A program made the position numbers and the translations under genes. This document shows positions 1 through 9,573 of a stretch of DNA of 64,000 bases, piece after piece (position 1 is the stretch's first letter; each line of letters starts with the position of its first letter). The notes beneath the pieces were generated by a model. It made no database searches. It was not told where the DNA came from and was given only the letters and a program-made list of their open reading frames with translations. Origin of the DNA: an uncultured Aquimarina sp. (GTDB taxonomy: Bacteria; Bacteroidota; Bacteroidia; Flavobacteriales; Flavobacteriaceae). The stretch lies in NCBI GenBank assembly GCA_947503135.1, contig CANNCQ010000007.1:62001-126000 (forward strand). The letters run 5' to 3'.

Positions 1-2
1 AT

Positions 3-3000
3 TTTGGAATAGACGGTAATACTCCTTCCAAACAAATTGATTTTGTGTCAACATCTTTACATGAAATTGCGCATGGCTTAGGATTTAATGCAAGTTCCAA
101 TGCTGAAAATAATATAGGTTCTTTTACAGATTTTACTGAGGAACCGTTGCTTTTTACAAACTTTCTGACCAATAATGATCAAGTCCAAGCGTTAGAATTA
201 AGAAGTTCAGGAGTGGAGTTAAGTAGTTTTTTAACAAGTGACGCTGTCTTTTTTTCAGGAGAAAATGCTACGGCAGCAAATTCAAACGCCCACCCTCCAG
301 TGCATGCTCCTACTAATTTTGCTATTGGTAGTTCGATATCTCACTGGGATGAGGATACTTATCCAACAGGCGATCCCAATTCATTAATGACGCCGGTACG
401 TAATGCTTCAGAGTCTATTTTTAACATAGGTGACATCACAAGGGGTTTACTAAAAGATTTGGGTTGGGAGTTAAGTAATTCAAAATTATTTCCGCTAAAA
501 ATTGGAGAGGTTGAAGGAGATCTGGAAATTTTAGTAAATAATACTGCCAGACAAACTTTTACGCTAAAAAATAGTTCAAATAAACCTCTTACTTATTCCG
601 CATCAATAGAGGCAGGTAGTAACGCCAATTTAACAGTTTCCAATGCAGAAAATGTGGCACTTCAACCTAATGAAGAAACAGTAATAGAGGTCGTTTTTAA
701 TGCAAACGAAGCCGTAACTGGTGAGATTGTAAAAGCAAACATTTTAATAACCAATTCACTTTCTGAATTTGTAACTAAAAAGGAATTAAATTTTGTAGTG
801 CTAGGAGGAGAGGAAGTAGCTGTAATTGATACTATAGAAACGTTAAACCAAAATTTTGCTGTTGTAAATGAATTTAATGGATCTTTTAGAATTAACAATC
901 CAGGAGATCGATTGCTAGATTATACTATTTCGATTGAAAACGATGAGGTAGCCATTTTGGAAATTGATGAACCAAATGGACGTGTTTTGCCTAATGATTT
1001 TTCGATTGTTAAGTACACTTTAAACAGAGAGGGAATTGAAGCAGGCACCTATACTTCCGAAATTGTGATTTCAAGCAATGCTAATAATGCTCCAAATTTA
1101 CGAATCCCTGTCACAGTTATTGTTAGAGACACACTTAATCCACCCGCTTTTAATATTTCAATTGACAGATCTCTTGAAGTAGAAGTAGAGGTTGATAGTT
1201 CAACAGATTTGGATGAAGCGACGGTAACTTTTGAAATTGAAAATTCGGGCGAGTCGCCTTTAGAATTCAATTTATTAGGGTCTGAAACCGACTTAGTAAG
1301 AACAGTGATAAGCTTACCAGGCTCTAATGTATTGGCGCCAGGAGCCAAAGTAAATAGAACCATTACTATTACTCCAGGAATTAACGCAGTAGATACCGAG
1401 TTGCTTTCTGAAATTGTTTTTACAAGTAATGACCCTTCTTTATCCGAATTACGAATTCCTTTAAATATTTCTATATCTAAACAAAGAGGACGTTTTGAAG
1501 TGGCATCAAATTTATTCTCAACATTAAATATTGTAGAAGAGGGTAGTTCGGCTAATAATATTGTGCAATTGGTAAATACGGGCTTATCACCTATTACTAT
1601 AACAGATGTTGCATCCGAAACGTCAGGAATAGCCATTTTAGATTGGTCGTCTGCAAGTGGTGATGCTATTGTTGAGGTGGGAGAAACAGTTACTATAAAA
1701 ACAAGGTCACAGTCAATCAGAAGACCAAGTACAGGAATACTAGCAAATTCAATTAGAATTGTTAGTGATGCTACGCCAAATGAGTTTTTTAACAATATTT
1801 ACAGCTCTCCGTTAAATGTTATTGAAGCTTCGGGAATACTCGCTTCAGAGCTACTGTTAACAGAAGAAATCAATACAAATTCTACCATAGATACTGGTAA
1901 TTTGGTTCGATCTCAAACAGTACAAATTACTAATGTTGAAAACGTTTCAATACCTTATTCGGTTGTAATAGAAGGTAACGAAAATGGGATATTTTCTGTA
2001 GACTCAACTTCAGGGGTTTTGGCTCCCAATGAAACCAAAGAGATTGAAGTAACCTTTGATGCTACAGGTTTGGAGCAAAGAGAGTTTAATAGCCAAATAG
2101 TAATTAGTGCTACCGGATCACTAACAGAGCAAACTACCATAAATGCGAATCTGAGATTAATTAATCAACAGGGGTCTTTGGAGCAAGATCCATTTTCTTC
2201 TTTTGTGGATTTCTTTGATAATTTTGTTTCAGGTAGTGTAGCATTTAAAAATAACAGCAGAATTCCGGTTGAGGTTACCAACATCGCTTTTGATAGTAAT
2301 GTGCCTTTTCAAGAATTATTTGCTTTTTCGGATTCGGGAGGTGAGTTTCCCGGCGAGTTATTGGTAGTTAATCCAGGAGAATTTGTATTTGTTGACTATT
2401 TCTATATCCCTACAACAACAGACCAAAATAATATTATTGTTACCAGTAATGCATCTAATTCTCAGCTTTTAATTCCTTTAGAAATTGAGTTTCCAGAAGA
2501 TTTAGAACCTCAAGTTTTGGGTTATCAGTTAATTGATGTAGTTACTAATGAAGTAGTAGAGACCTTTTTTGAAGGTGCAACGGTAGATCTAGCTGATTAT
2601 AACAATCCGGTAACACTTGTTGCTTTTTCAGGAGCAGCAACACCTGGAAGTGTTGTTTTTGATTACGGAGAAACTTCAGGTTTTAGAATTGATAATACAG
2701 CGCCATTTTCATTGGGAAGAAATTTTAGAGATCAATTATTGCCTTTTAATTTTACTTTAGGTGAGCAATCGATTACTGCCACACCGTTTTCCGATACTAA
2801 TGGAGAAGGACAAGAATTTATTGGGGCAACCTTCAATTTTAACTTTATTGATAGTAGATTGCCTTTTATTACAGATTTTGTATTAGTCAATGCTGAAACA
2901 AATGAAGTTATTAGACCCATTGAAGAGGGAGAGACATTAGATTTAAATTCGTTTGACACTAGATCGTTTAATATAGTGGCGCTTTTAGACAAACCATCTA

Positions 3001-3497
3001 AATCCGTAACATTTAATAGTAATGGGAAAAGACGATTTGATTTATTTGCTCCGTTTAGTTTAGGTGGTGATTTTAAAGGGAATTTTGGAAGTTTAAAAAT
3101 TAACGAAGGGGAAAATAAAATTACTGCATTTTCAAACAGTTTTGTAAGACGTAGGGGATTGGTTTCTGGTAATCCAAGGACTATTAATTTTACCGTGATT
3201 CCTTTAGAACCATCAGAGACTATAGGTAATAATAGTTTGTTTACTCCTTTTTTAGTGACTCCAAATCCAGTACTTAGAGATGCTGATTTTAAAGTGGCTG
3301 TAAATTCAGCTAGTAGTTTTCAAATTAAGCTTAATAATTTATTAAATCAGCCTATTAACGCTTCTAAAAGAGTAACTATAGATGAAGAAGGAAATGGATT
3401 ACTTAATTTAAGTGGCTTAATAAGTGGTTATTATTTTTTAACGATTACCGATGCTTCAAATGGAAAGATTTTTAAAGCCAAAATATTAAAAAGATAG
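3..3497 (+). CDS. Secreted zinc-metalloprotease-like protein with ASH/Ig-like repeats and T9SS sorting domain (5' truncated)
   Basis: The reading frame is open to the left window edge, so the true start and signal peptide are missing; the GTG at 45 is just an internal codon. A zinc-protease HEIAHGLGF motif is encoded at 60-86. It matches HExxHxxG, but the third-ligand position is Ala, and the His of an SHWD motif at 342-344 could supply it, followed by an LMTP element as in other bacterial HExxHxxGF proteins. From about base 500 the protein consists of several ~100-residue beta-rich modules resembling ASPM-SPD2-Hydin/CARDB Ig-like repeats. The last ~85 residues (about 3240-3494) look like a type A T9SS C-terminal domain: TPNPV, a beta-sandwich, then GYYFLTI and a basic end. 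By family knowledge this means export through the outer membrane and anchoring or release. The substrate is unknown. Confidence 0.8.
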   Translation, partial: FGIDGNTPSKQIDFVSTSLHEIAHGLGFNASSNAENNIGSFTDFTEEPLLFTNFLTNNDQVQALELRSSGVELSSFLTSDAVFFSGENATAANSNAHPPVHAPTNFAIGSSISHWDEDTYPTGDPNSLMTPVRNASESIFNIGDITRGLLKDLGWELSNSKLFPLKIGEVEGDLEILVNNTARQTFTLKNSSNKPLTYSASIEAGSNANLTVSNAENVALQPNEETVIEVVFNANEAVTGEIVKANILITNSLSEFVTKKELNFVVLGGEEVAVIDTIETLNQNFAVVNEFNGSFRINNPGDRLLDYTISIENDEVAILEIDEPNGRVLPNDFSIVKYTLNREGIEAGTYTSEIVISSNANNAPNLRIPVTVIVRDTLNPPAFNISIDRSLEVEVEVDSSTDLDEATVTFEIENSGESPLEFNLLGSETDLVRTVISLPGSNVLAPGAKVNRTITITPGINAVDTELLSEIVFTSNDPSLSELRIPLNISISKQRGRFEVASNLFSTLNIVEEGSSANNIVQLVNTGLSPITITDVASETSGIAILDWSSASGDAIVEVGETVTIKTRSQSIRRPSTGILANSIRIVSDATPNEFFNNIYSSPLNVIEASGILASELLLTEEINTNSTIDTGNLVRSQTVQITNVENVSIPYSVVIEGNENGIFSVDSTSGVLAPNETKEIEVTFDATGLEQREFNSQIVISATGSLTEQTTINANLRLINQQGSLEQDPFSSFVDFFDNFVSGSVAFKNNSRIPVEVTNIAFDSNVPFQELFAFSDSGGEFPGELLVVNPGEFVFVDYFYIPTTTDQNNIIVTSNASNSQLLIPLEIEFPEDLEPQVLGYQLIDVVTNEVVETFFEGATVDLADYNNPVTLVAFSGAATPGSVVFDYGETSGFRIDNTAPFSLGRNFRDQLLPFNFTLGEQSITATPFSDTNGEGQEFIGATFNFNFIDSRLPFITDFVLVNAETNEVIRPIEEGETLDLNSFDTRSFNIVALLDKPSKSVTFNSNGKRRFDLFAPFSLGGDFKGNFGSLKINEGENKITAFSNSFVRRRGLVSGNPRTINFTVIPLEPSETIGNNSLFTPFLVTPNPVLRDADFKVAVNSASSFQIKLNNLLNQPINASKRVTIDEEGNGLLNLSGLISGYYFLTITDASNGKIFKAKILKR

Positions 3498-3520
3498 TAT
3501 CAAAATAATTAGATAAATAA

Positions 3521-3550
3521 AAAATGCAGCAATTTTAATTGCTGCATTTT
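3521..3550. terminator. Bidirectional hairpin terminator
   Basis: A 13-bp perfect inverted repeat (3521-3533 with 3538-3550, core ATGCAGCAAT) has a 4-nt loop and A/T tracts on both sides. It lies between two converging genes and can end transcription from either strand. Confidence 0.75.
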
Positions 3551-3608
3551 TCATTTAAACTTTTTAGCTGTTGTATTACAATTACTTTGGTGTAGATGGA
3601 CCAAATAG

Positions 3609-4436
3609 TTAATCTCGCCATGGGCTATTTGAGTAATTAACAGCTACTTCTTCTTCTATGTGTTTGTTTTCAAAGAAGTAGGCGTTTAATTTATCTACCA
3701 TAATGCGAGCCCTTGTTATATTTGAATGCTTAAGGGAGAGCTTGTAACCTCTCACTATTCCAAAAATGGTATTATCGGTAGGGTTTTCTGAGTTTCGTTT
3801 AACAGTAAAGGGTTTCCTTATGTTTTCAGCTGTTTTTTGTCTGTCGAAAGTAGCAATGTATTTTCGCATCCTACCATTTTTTATTTCGAAAGGAGCTTCT
3901 GGAGCTTTTAATTTTCTTCTGCCATTGCCCCAGTTTTCACCAGTTTTAATTCTGTTAATTTGCATTTCAGAAACACCAAACATATAAGCGGTTCTACTCA
4001 AAGGGATGCCTCTTTTAATTTGTTTTTTTATATGTTTTACATCCTCTAGGCACAATTTATTATTTGCTGTTTTCCGTTCAGTTACTTCTAAATTTGAGTA
4101 ATGTAAATTTCTTTTATTACCATCTTTATAGCCAATAGTTTGTCTTCTGTTCAGCTTTTTTTTGATAATGCCAAAAGTAATTGCAATTAACGGAGCAACA
4201 GTGATATTGTGAAGTTTACCTTCAGCATCAGTTAAGCTAACCAAAGCCTGCCTAAGTTCGTCGTTATGCGTTCTGAAAAGTATTTTTTTTTCATTTAAGT
4301 ATATTTTTCCTTTCGTTCTCCAGGATCTTTTTTTACCGGTTTCAGTTCTGTAAACGCGTCCCGATTCACTGATATGGTATCTTTCAAAGCCTATGATTGG
4401 TAGGCATTTTTCATCATTAATTATCATGTAATCCAT
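3609..4436 (-). CDS. NUMOD4/HNH homing-endonuclease-like protein with degenerate nuclease motif and HTH
   Basis: 275 aa, no signal peptide or membrane segment, so cytoplasmic. Residues ~14-30 (IIGFERYHISESGRVYR) match the NUMOD4 DNA-binding motif of phage and homing HNH nucleases. Residues ~80-120 follow the HNH_3 layout (hydrophobic helix, then YKDGNKRNLHYSNLEVT), but the His of the usual NHxDGNxxNN is Tyr, so nuclease activity is doubtful. Residues ~130-170 form a helix-turn-helix (LSRTAYMFGVSEMQINRIKTG) like the C-terminal HTH of such enzymes. The last ~100 residues match nothing I recognise. It stands alone between converging T9SS-substrate and mfd regions, with no mobile-element ends visible. 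It could be a decayed homing nuclease or a DNA-binding protein derived from one. The fold call is fairly sure; the function is not. Confidence 0.6.
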   Translation of the reverse strand: MDYMIINDEKCLPIIGFERYHISESGRVYRTETGKKRSWRTKGKIYLNEKKILFRTHNDELRQALVSLTDAEGKLHNITVAPLIAITFGIIKKKLNRRQTIGYKDGNKRNLHYSNLEVTERKTANNKLCLEDVKHIKKQIKRGIPLSRTAYMFGVSEMQINRIKTGENWGNGRRKLKAPEAPFEIKNGRMRKYIATFDRQKTAENIRKPFTVKRNSENPTDNTIFGIVRGYKLSLKHSNITRARIMVDKLNAYFFENKHIEEEVAVNYSNSPWRD

Positions 4437-4540
4437 ATTGTATGTAATAATAAAAAAATAGTTAATTAAATATAAAGTCGAATTTAGGTGTGTTTCCTAA
4501 CGATAAATATATAAAATGTTAGTAGCTATTGCGTGGTATT

Positions 4541-7500
4541 TTAAAGTTGTTTTTTAATTGACTGATTTTCAAAGGGGTTCATTTTAAAAAGAGCATCTTC
4601 TACTGTAGTAATTTCTTCGAATGTTAATAAAAGTCGCAATCCATTTCGAGTTTGCTTCTCTTTCATTTTAATTTCGGTAGGGTTTTGCTGTACAAATTGC
4701 AATACTTTAGAAAACACAGGGCTTTGGTAAAAGTCCGATTGTTGGTCGCTAATAAAGTAACCAATCATTCTATTGTTTTTTAATACTATTTTTTCCAACC
4801 CAATTTTAGTTGCAATCCACTTTAAGCGAACGCTATTTAATAAATCAATAGCTTGTGTTGGCAATTCCCCAAAACGGTCTATAAGTTGTTTTTCAAAAGT
4901 TGTTAATTCTTCTTCTGTTTTTAATTTATTCAGTTCGGTGTATAAACTTAAGCGTTCCGAAATACTATTGATGTAATCATCAGGAAATAACAACGAAAAA
5001 TCGGTGTCAATTTGTGTATCAGTAAGGTACACTTTGTTTTCCTGATCTTCAGGATATAATTCTTTGAATTCGTTTTGTTTTAATTCCTCAATAGCTTCGT
5101 TTAGTATTTTTTGGTAGGTATCAAAGCCAATTTCATTAATGAAACCACTTTGCTCGCCACCCAATAAATCCCCAGCACCTCTAATCTCCAAATCCTTCAT
5201 GGCAATTTGAATGCCACTACCTAAGTCGCTAAATTGTACCAAAGCTTGTATTCGTTTGCGGGCATCTTCGGTCATTGCTGAAAACGGAGGAGTAATAAAA
5301 TAACAAAACGCTTTTTTATTGCTTCGTCCAACACGGCCTCTCATTTGGTGAAGATCGGAAATTCCAAAGTTATTTGCGCTGTTAATTAAAATAGTATTGG
5401 CATTAGGGACATCTAGTCCGCTTTCTATAATAGTTGTAGAAACTAAAACATCAAAGGCACCATCCATAAATTGAAGCATTAGCTTTTCCAACTCTTTACC
5501 TTCCATTTGTCCATGTCCTACAGCCACTCTGGCATCGGGTACTAAACGTTGAATCATACCAGCAACTTCCTTAATGTTTTCTATTCGGTTATGAATAAAA
5601 AACACTTGACCACCACGCTGCACTTCATAAGAAACAGCATCACGTATCATTTCTTCGTTAAAACGAATAACTTGAGTATCTATTGGGTATCTATTAGGTG
5701 GAGGAGTTGTTATGGTTGATAAATCACGAGCTGCCATTAAACTAAATTGCAGTGTCCTTGGTATTGGGGTAGCTGTTAAGGTTAGGGTATCTACATTTGC
5801 TTTAATAGTTTTTAATTTATCTTTTACGGCAACACCAAATTTTTGTTCTTCATCAATTATTAATAAGCCAAGATCTTTGAATTTTACATTTTTACTTACT
5901 AGTTGATGTGTTCCTATTACAATGTCTACTTTACCTTCCGCAAGATCAGCCAGTGTTTCTTTTTTTTGCTTTGCGGTTCTAAAGCGGTTTAAATAATCTA
6001 CTGTTACAGGGAAATCTTTTAGGCGCTCGCTAAAAGTTTTGTGATGCTGAAAAGCGAGGACAGTAGTTGGTACCAATACAGCAACTTGTTTTCCGTTATC
6101 AACTGCTTTAAAAGCAGCGCGTATGGCGACTTCTGTTTTTCCAAATCCTACATCTCCACACACCAATCTGTCCATAGGTTGTTCTCCTTCCATATCGGCT
6201 TTTACATCGGCGGTTGCGGTGCTTTGGTCAGGAGTGTCTTCGTATAAAAAAGAAGCTTCTAATTCGTGCTGTAAATAACTGTCAGGGCCATATTGAAATC
6301 CTTTTTCTAATCTTCGTTTGGCATATAGCTTAATTAAATTATAAGCAATATGTTTTACACGGGCTTTGGTTTTGTTTTTTAATGTTTTCCATGCTTTGGA
6401 ACCTAATTTATGTACTACAGGGGCTTTGCCATCTTTACCATTAAACTTAGATATTTTATGTAATGCATGAATGCTTAGGTATAAAATATCTCGTTCACCA
6501 TAAATTAATTTAATGGCTTCTTGTTTTTTGCCATCTACATCAATTTTTTGAAGACCAGCAAATTTTCCAATCCCGTGATCTATATGGGTAACATAATCTC
6601 CAATTTCTAAATTAGTAAGTTCTTTTATAGTAATGGCCTGCTTTTTGGCATAGCCATTTTTTAAATTGAATTTGTGGTAACGTTCAAAAATTTGGTGATC
6701 GGTATAGCAAACTAATTTGTTGATAGGGTCAATAAATCCTTGGTATAAAGTAAGGACTATAGTTTTATAGTGCACATGGGACTCCATATCTTCAAAAATA
6801 TCATGGAATCGTTTGGCTTGCTGCTCACTTACACAACAAATATAATTGGTAAAACCATTATTGTGATTTCGATTAAGATCCTCAATTAAAAGTTCAAATT
6901 GTTTATTAAATGAAGGTTGAGGTTTTATTTTAAAATCTACAGTAGTAACTTTTTGAGTATTAATTTTAGAAAAAGAACTATCGAGTTGTATATGTCTAAA
7001 AGAAAATAACTGGTCTTTAATAAGCTGTCCATTACAAAATAAACTCTCTGGAGTACCTCGTTTTACTTCCGAATTTAATTTGCTAAAAGCAATAGTGGCT
7101 TTTTCAAATAACTGGTCTATACGATCATAAAATAAGCCTAAGTGTTGGGTTATAATTACGCTTTCGCTAGAAATAGATTGAAAAAAAGGAACACGACTTT
7201 CTAATTTTTTGTTGTGTTCAATATTTGGGATAATATTTATTTTAGCAACCTTTTCGGTAGATAGTTGGCTTTCGATATCAAAAGTACGAATGCTATCTAC
7301 TTCGTCTCCAAAAAATTCTATCCGGTAAGGGTTGTCATTGCTAAAGGAGAAAACATCTACGATGCCTCCACGAACTGAAAACTCACCAGGTTCAGTAACA
7401 AAATCTACACGTTTAAATTCATATTCAAAAAGTATTTCATTTACAAAATCAATACTTAAAGTATCACCAAGATTAATGTTTAAAGTGTTGTTGTCAATAG

Positions 7501-7906
7501 AAGTTTTAGTAACTACCTTCTCGAACAAAGCGTCGGGATAGGTAACAATAACCAAAGGGTTTTTGCTGTCGTTTACTCGGTTTAAAACCTCGGCTCGTTG
7601 TAATACATTGGCATTGTCAACTTCTTCTATTTGATAAGGACGACGGTAACTTCCTGGAAAAAAGAGTAAGTTTTTTTTTCCTAAAACTACCTCTAAGTCA
7701 TTGTGGAAATATGCTGCTGCTTCTTTGTCGTTGCATACTAAAACGTGTGTATTTTTAATTTTAGAAAAACTTTCAGTAATAAAAAAAGAAAGGGAAGAGC
7801 CAACTAAACCTGTAGCATGAATGTTGTGTTTTTCAATAAGTGCGTTGGTTACTTTTTTAGTAAGGTCTGATTCTTTAAAAATATCAGTAATGTATGAGAA
7901 ATTCAC
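4541..7906 (-). CDS. mfd: Transcription-repair coupling factor Mfd
   Basis: 1121 aa, the usual size for Mfd. It removes RNA polymerase stalled at DNA lesions and recruits UvrA. Visible parts: an N-terminal UvrB-like module with FFPGSYRRPYQIEE, the CarD/RID RNA-polymerase-binding region with IGDYVTHIDHGIGKF (~residues 435-450), helicase motif I CGDVGFGKTEVA, a DEEQ Walker B box (LLIIDEEQKFGV), motif III LTATPIPRTL, helicase domain 2 with QMRGRVGRS, and a C-terminal TRCF domain. The start is GTG at 7906; no in-frame ATG lies upstream, and a good -7 promoter element sits just before it. It follows ruvC on the same strand, giving two neighbouring DNA-repair genes. Confidence 0.97.
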   Translation of the reverse strand: MNFSYITDIFKESDLTKKVTNALIEKHNIHATGLVGSSLSFFITESFSKIKNTHVLVCNDKEAAAYFHNDLEVVLGKKNLLFFPGSYRRPYQIEEVDNANVLQRAEVLNRVNDSKNPLVIVTYPDALFEKVVTKTSIDNNTLNINLGDTLSIDFVNEILFEYEFKRVDFVTEPGEFSVRGGIVDVFSFSNDNPYRIEFFGDEVDSIRTFDIESQLSTEKVAKINIIPNIEHNKKLESRVPFFQSISSESVIITQHLGLFYDRIDQLFEKATIAFSKLNSEVKRGTPESLFCNGQLIKDQLFSFRHIQLDSSFSKINTQKVTTVDFKIKPQPSFNKQFELLIEDLNRNHNNGFTNYICCVSEQQAKRFHDIFEDMESHVHYKTIVLTLYQGFIDPINKLVCYTDHQIFERYHKFNLKNGYAKKQAITIKELTNLEIGDYVTHIDHGIGKFAGLQKIDVDGKKQEAIKLIYGERDILYLSIHALHKISKFNGKDGKAPVVHKLGSKAWKTLKNKTKARVKHIAYNLIKLYAKRRLEKGFQYGPDSYLQHELEASFLYEDTPDQSTATADVKADMEGEQPMDRLVCGDVGFGKTEVAIRAAFKAVDNGKQVAVLVPTTVLAFQHHKTFSERLKDFPVTVDYLNRFRTAKQKKETLADLAEGKVDIVIGTHQLVSKNVKFKDLGLLIIDEEQKFGVAVKDKLKTIKANVDTLTLTATPIPRTLQFSLMAARDLSTITTPPPNRYPIDTQVIRFNEEMIRDAVSYEVQRGGQVFFIHNRIENIKEVAGMIQRLVPDARVAVGHGQMEGKELEKLMLQFMDGAFDVLVSTTIIESGLDVPNANTILINSANNFGISDLHQMRGRVGRSNKKAFCYFITPPFSAMTEDARKRIQALVQFSDLGSGIQIAMKDLEIRGAGDLLGGEQSGFINEIGFDTYQKILNEAIEELKQNEFKELYPEDQENKVYLTDTQIDTDFSLLFPDDYINSISERLSLYTELNKLKTEEELTTFEKQLIDRFGELPTQAIDLLNSVRLKWIATKIGLEKIVLKNNRMIGYFISDQQSDFYQSPVFSKVLQFVQQNPTEIKMKEKQTRNGLRLLLTFEEITTVEDALFKMNPFENQSIKKQL

Positions 7907-7922
7907 AGAAGTATAATTTTTG

Positions 7923-7930
7923 CAAAGATA
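7923..7930 (-). promoter_or_regulatory. Candidate mfd promoter (-7 element)
   Basis: On the minus strand TATCTTTG fits the Bacteroidota -7 consensus TAnnTTTG and ends 16 nt before the GTG start of mfd, which would give a leader of about 10 nt. I see no clear -33 TTG at the right distance. Confidence 0.45.
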
Positions 7931-7986
7931 AACAATAAGCTATTTTTTAGGCTGAATTAGTTTTAAGCTGTTGTTAAAGTATAGAG

Positions 7987-8544
7987 TTATTTTTTTATGC
8001 GGTGTTCATTTTGTTTTACAAATGCATCCCAACCTGTATAACTTTTTTGATTGGCTAATGGGTTTGAGGAGTTGTAAAAATGACATACCGCTGCAGCCAA
8101 GCCATCGGTTGAATCTAGGTTTTTTGGTAATTCTTTAAATTTTAATAATTGCTGTAGCATTTTAGCAACTTGTTCTTTGCTGGCATTACCATTTCCAGTA
8201 ACAGCCATTTTAATTTTTTTAGGAAGGTATTCGGTAATCGGAATCTCTCTACTGAGTCCTGCAGCCATAGCTACTCCTTGTGCGCGACCTAGCTTAAGCA
8301 TAGATTGTACATTTTTTCCAAAAAAAGGAGCTTCAAGAGCCATTTCATCAGGGTGGAATGTATCGATAAGCTCAATAGTACGTTCAAATATTTTTTTGAG
8401 CTTTACGTAGTGATCGGTGTATTTGGTAAGTTGTAATTCGTTTAATTGAACAAATTCCATTTTTTTTCCAATCACACGGATTACTCCAAAACCCATAATA
8501 GTTGTACCTGGGTCTACTCCTAGTATAATTCGTTCTTTAGCCAA
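7987..8544 (-). CDS. ruvC: Holliday junction endonuclease RuvC
   Basis: 185 aa. RuvC resolves Holliday junctions made during recombination, working with RuvAB. The RNase H-like fold shows the acidic residues in the expected places: VDPGTT at residues 8-13, LEAPFF in the middle, and DSTDGLAAAVCH near the C-terminus. The start must be TTG at 8544, because a TAA stop that ends the upstream gene is the codon immediately before it in the same frame, and the first ATG inside would remove the catalytic Asp. The two genes therefore touch with no gap, suggesting translational coupling. mfd follows 80 bp downstream with its own promoter-like element. Confidence 0.96.
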   Translation of the reverse strand: MAKERIILGVDPGTTIMGFGVIRVIGKKMEFVQLNELQLTKYTDHYVKLKKIFERTIELIDTFHPDEMALEAPFFGKNVQSMLKLGRAQGVAMAAGLSREIPITEYLPKKIKMAVTGNGNASKEQVAKMLQQLLKFKELPKNLDSTDGLAAAVCHFYNSSNPLANQKSYTGWDAFVKQNEHRIKK

Positions 8545-8997
8545 TTAATTTGATATTTTAAGTACTAATGGGATTTTAAAACTACAATTCACAGCAGCCC
8601 CTCTAATAATTGCTGGTTTTATGGGCGATATATAAGCAAGAGTTTCTTTAATATTTTGTTCTATTTCTTTATTTGTAGTAAGTGCAATTTTTTTCAATGA
8701 TAACTCTCCTTTGTTGTTAATATTAATAGACATCCATAGCGTGTCTTTAGCTTTAATTAATATAGACTCGGGAATTTCTTTTAAACCGTTTTTTAATTCG
8801 TTGCCAAGTTGAGTTTCAAAACACGTTTTTGCAGTTAGCTCGTCGCAAGGAAATATTTGAGGATAATGCTCTAAGCCGTTTTTTTTAATTTCTTTAAGGT
8901 GATTTTCTATAATATCGTTTTTGTTTTCTTTTGTAAAGTTGAAGTACTTGCAACTTGTTACAAGTAAGCATAAAATTAAACTCAAGTAAATACGCAT
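8545..8997 (-). CDS. Small lipoprotein with TonB C-terminal-like domain
   Basis: 150 aa from ATG 8997; a TTG at 9018 would add seven residues, but the signal peptide begins at MRIYLSLILCLLVTSC, with lipobox VTSC. The mature protein (~135 aa) ends in a segment (WMSININNKGELSLKKIAL ... CSFKIPLVLKI) that resembles the C-terminal domain of TonB-like energy transducers, which Bacteroidota often carry on stand-alone lipoproteins. It also has two Cys (PCDELTAKTCF). It lies directly upstream of ruvC in the same frame. The role is unknown; the domain match is by pattern only. Confidence 0.75.
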   Translation of the reverse strand: MRIYLSLILCLLVTSCKYFNFTKENKNDIIENHLKEIKKNGLEHYPQIFPCDELTAKTCFETQLGNELKNGLKEIPESILIKAKDTLWMSININNKGELSLKKIALTTNKEIEQNIKETLAYISPIKPAIIRGAAVNCSFKIPLVLKISN

Positions 8998-9072
8998 AGT
9001 AAAAACAATAAGTTGCAATTTAAGGTTTTTAGAAATATTTTGAGTTTCTTTATAGAATTCAAAATTTAAGGA

Positions 9073-9567
9073 ATGGATATTTTTTTGATTATTGTAGGTT
9101 TTATTTGTGTACTTGTTGGAGTGATGGGGAGTTTTATACCTGTTTTGCCTGGTTTACCAATTAGTTGGGTGGGTTTATTGCTTTTGCATTTAACTTCGGT
9201 TATTCCTATGGATTATGTTTATTTAGGTATTTGGTTGGCCATAGCAATACTTATACTTGTTTTAGATTATGTGATACCAGCTTTAGGGACTAAGAAGTAT
9301 GGAGGTAGTTCGTACGGTGTTTGGGGTACTACAATAGGGTTGTTGGTTGGTATGTTTTTTCCTCCTTTTGGATTTATAATAGGACCATTTGTTGGCGCTT
9401 ATATTGGAGAAATGATACACCAAAAAGATTCAAAAATAGCTAGTAGAGCTGCTTGGGGTTCATTTGTAGGTTTTTTAACTTCTACCTTTTTGAAATTTAT
9501 ATTTAGTGTTATTTATATAGGACTATTTATTGCTAAAATTGTAGAGTATTGGAATGTTATAGTTTAG
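9073..9567 (+). CDS. DUF456 family inner-membrane protein
   Basis: 164 aa, nearly all hydrophobic with four or so membrane segments. The pattern is typical of DUF456: an N-terminal GVMGSFIPVLPGLPISWVG segment, then a central Gly-rich stretch (GTKKYGGSSYGVWGTTIG) and FFPPFGFIIGPFVGAYIGE, reminiscent of glycine-zipper membrane proteins. The biochemical role of the family is not established. It is divergent from the lipoprotein-ruvC pair and ends 6 bp from the converging clpS stop, where the 11-nt palindrome 9562-9572 overlaps its stop codon. Confidence 0.85.
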   Translation: MDIFLIIVGFICVLVGVMGSFIPVLPGLPISWVGLLLLHLTSVIPMDYVYLGIWLAIAILILVLDYVIPALGTKKYGGSSYGVWGTTIGLLVGMFFPPFGFIIGPFVGAYIGEMIHQKDSKIASRAAWGSFVGFLTSTFLKFIFSVIYIGLFIAKIVEYWNVIV

Positions 9568-9573
9568 TAAACA

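Noticed and set aside
1049..1795. 248-codon open frame on the minus strand inside the metalloprotease-like gene
   Set aside because: It is antisense to a repeat-rich coding region with clear protein features on the plus strand; its own product is hydrophobic-rich, low in complexity and has no recognisable motif.
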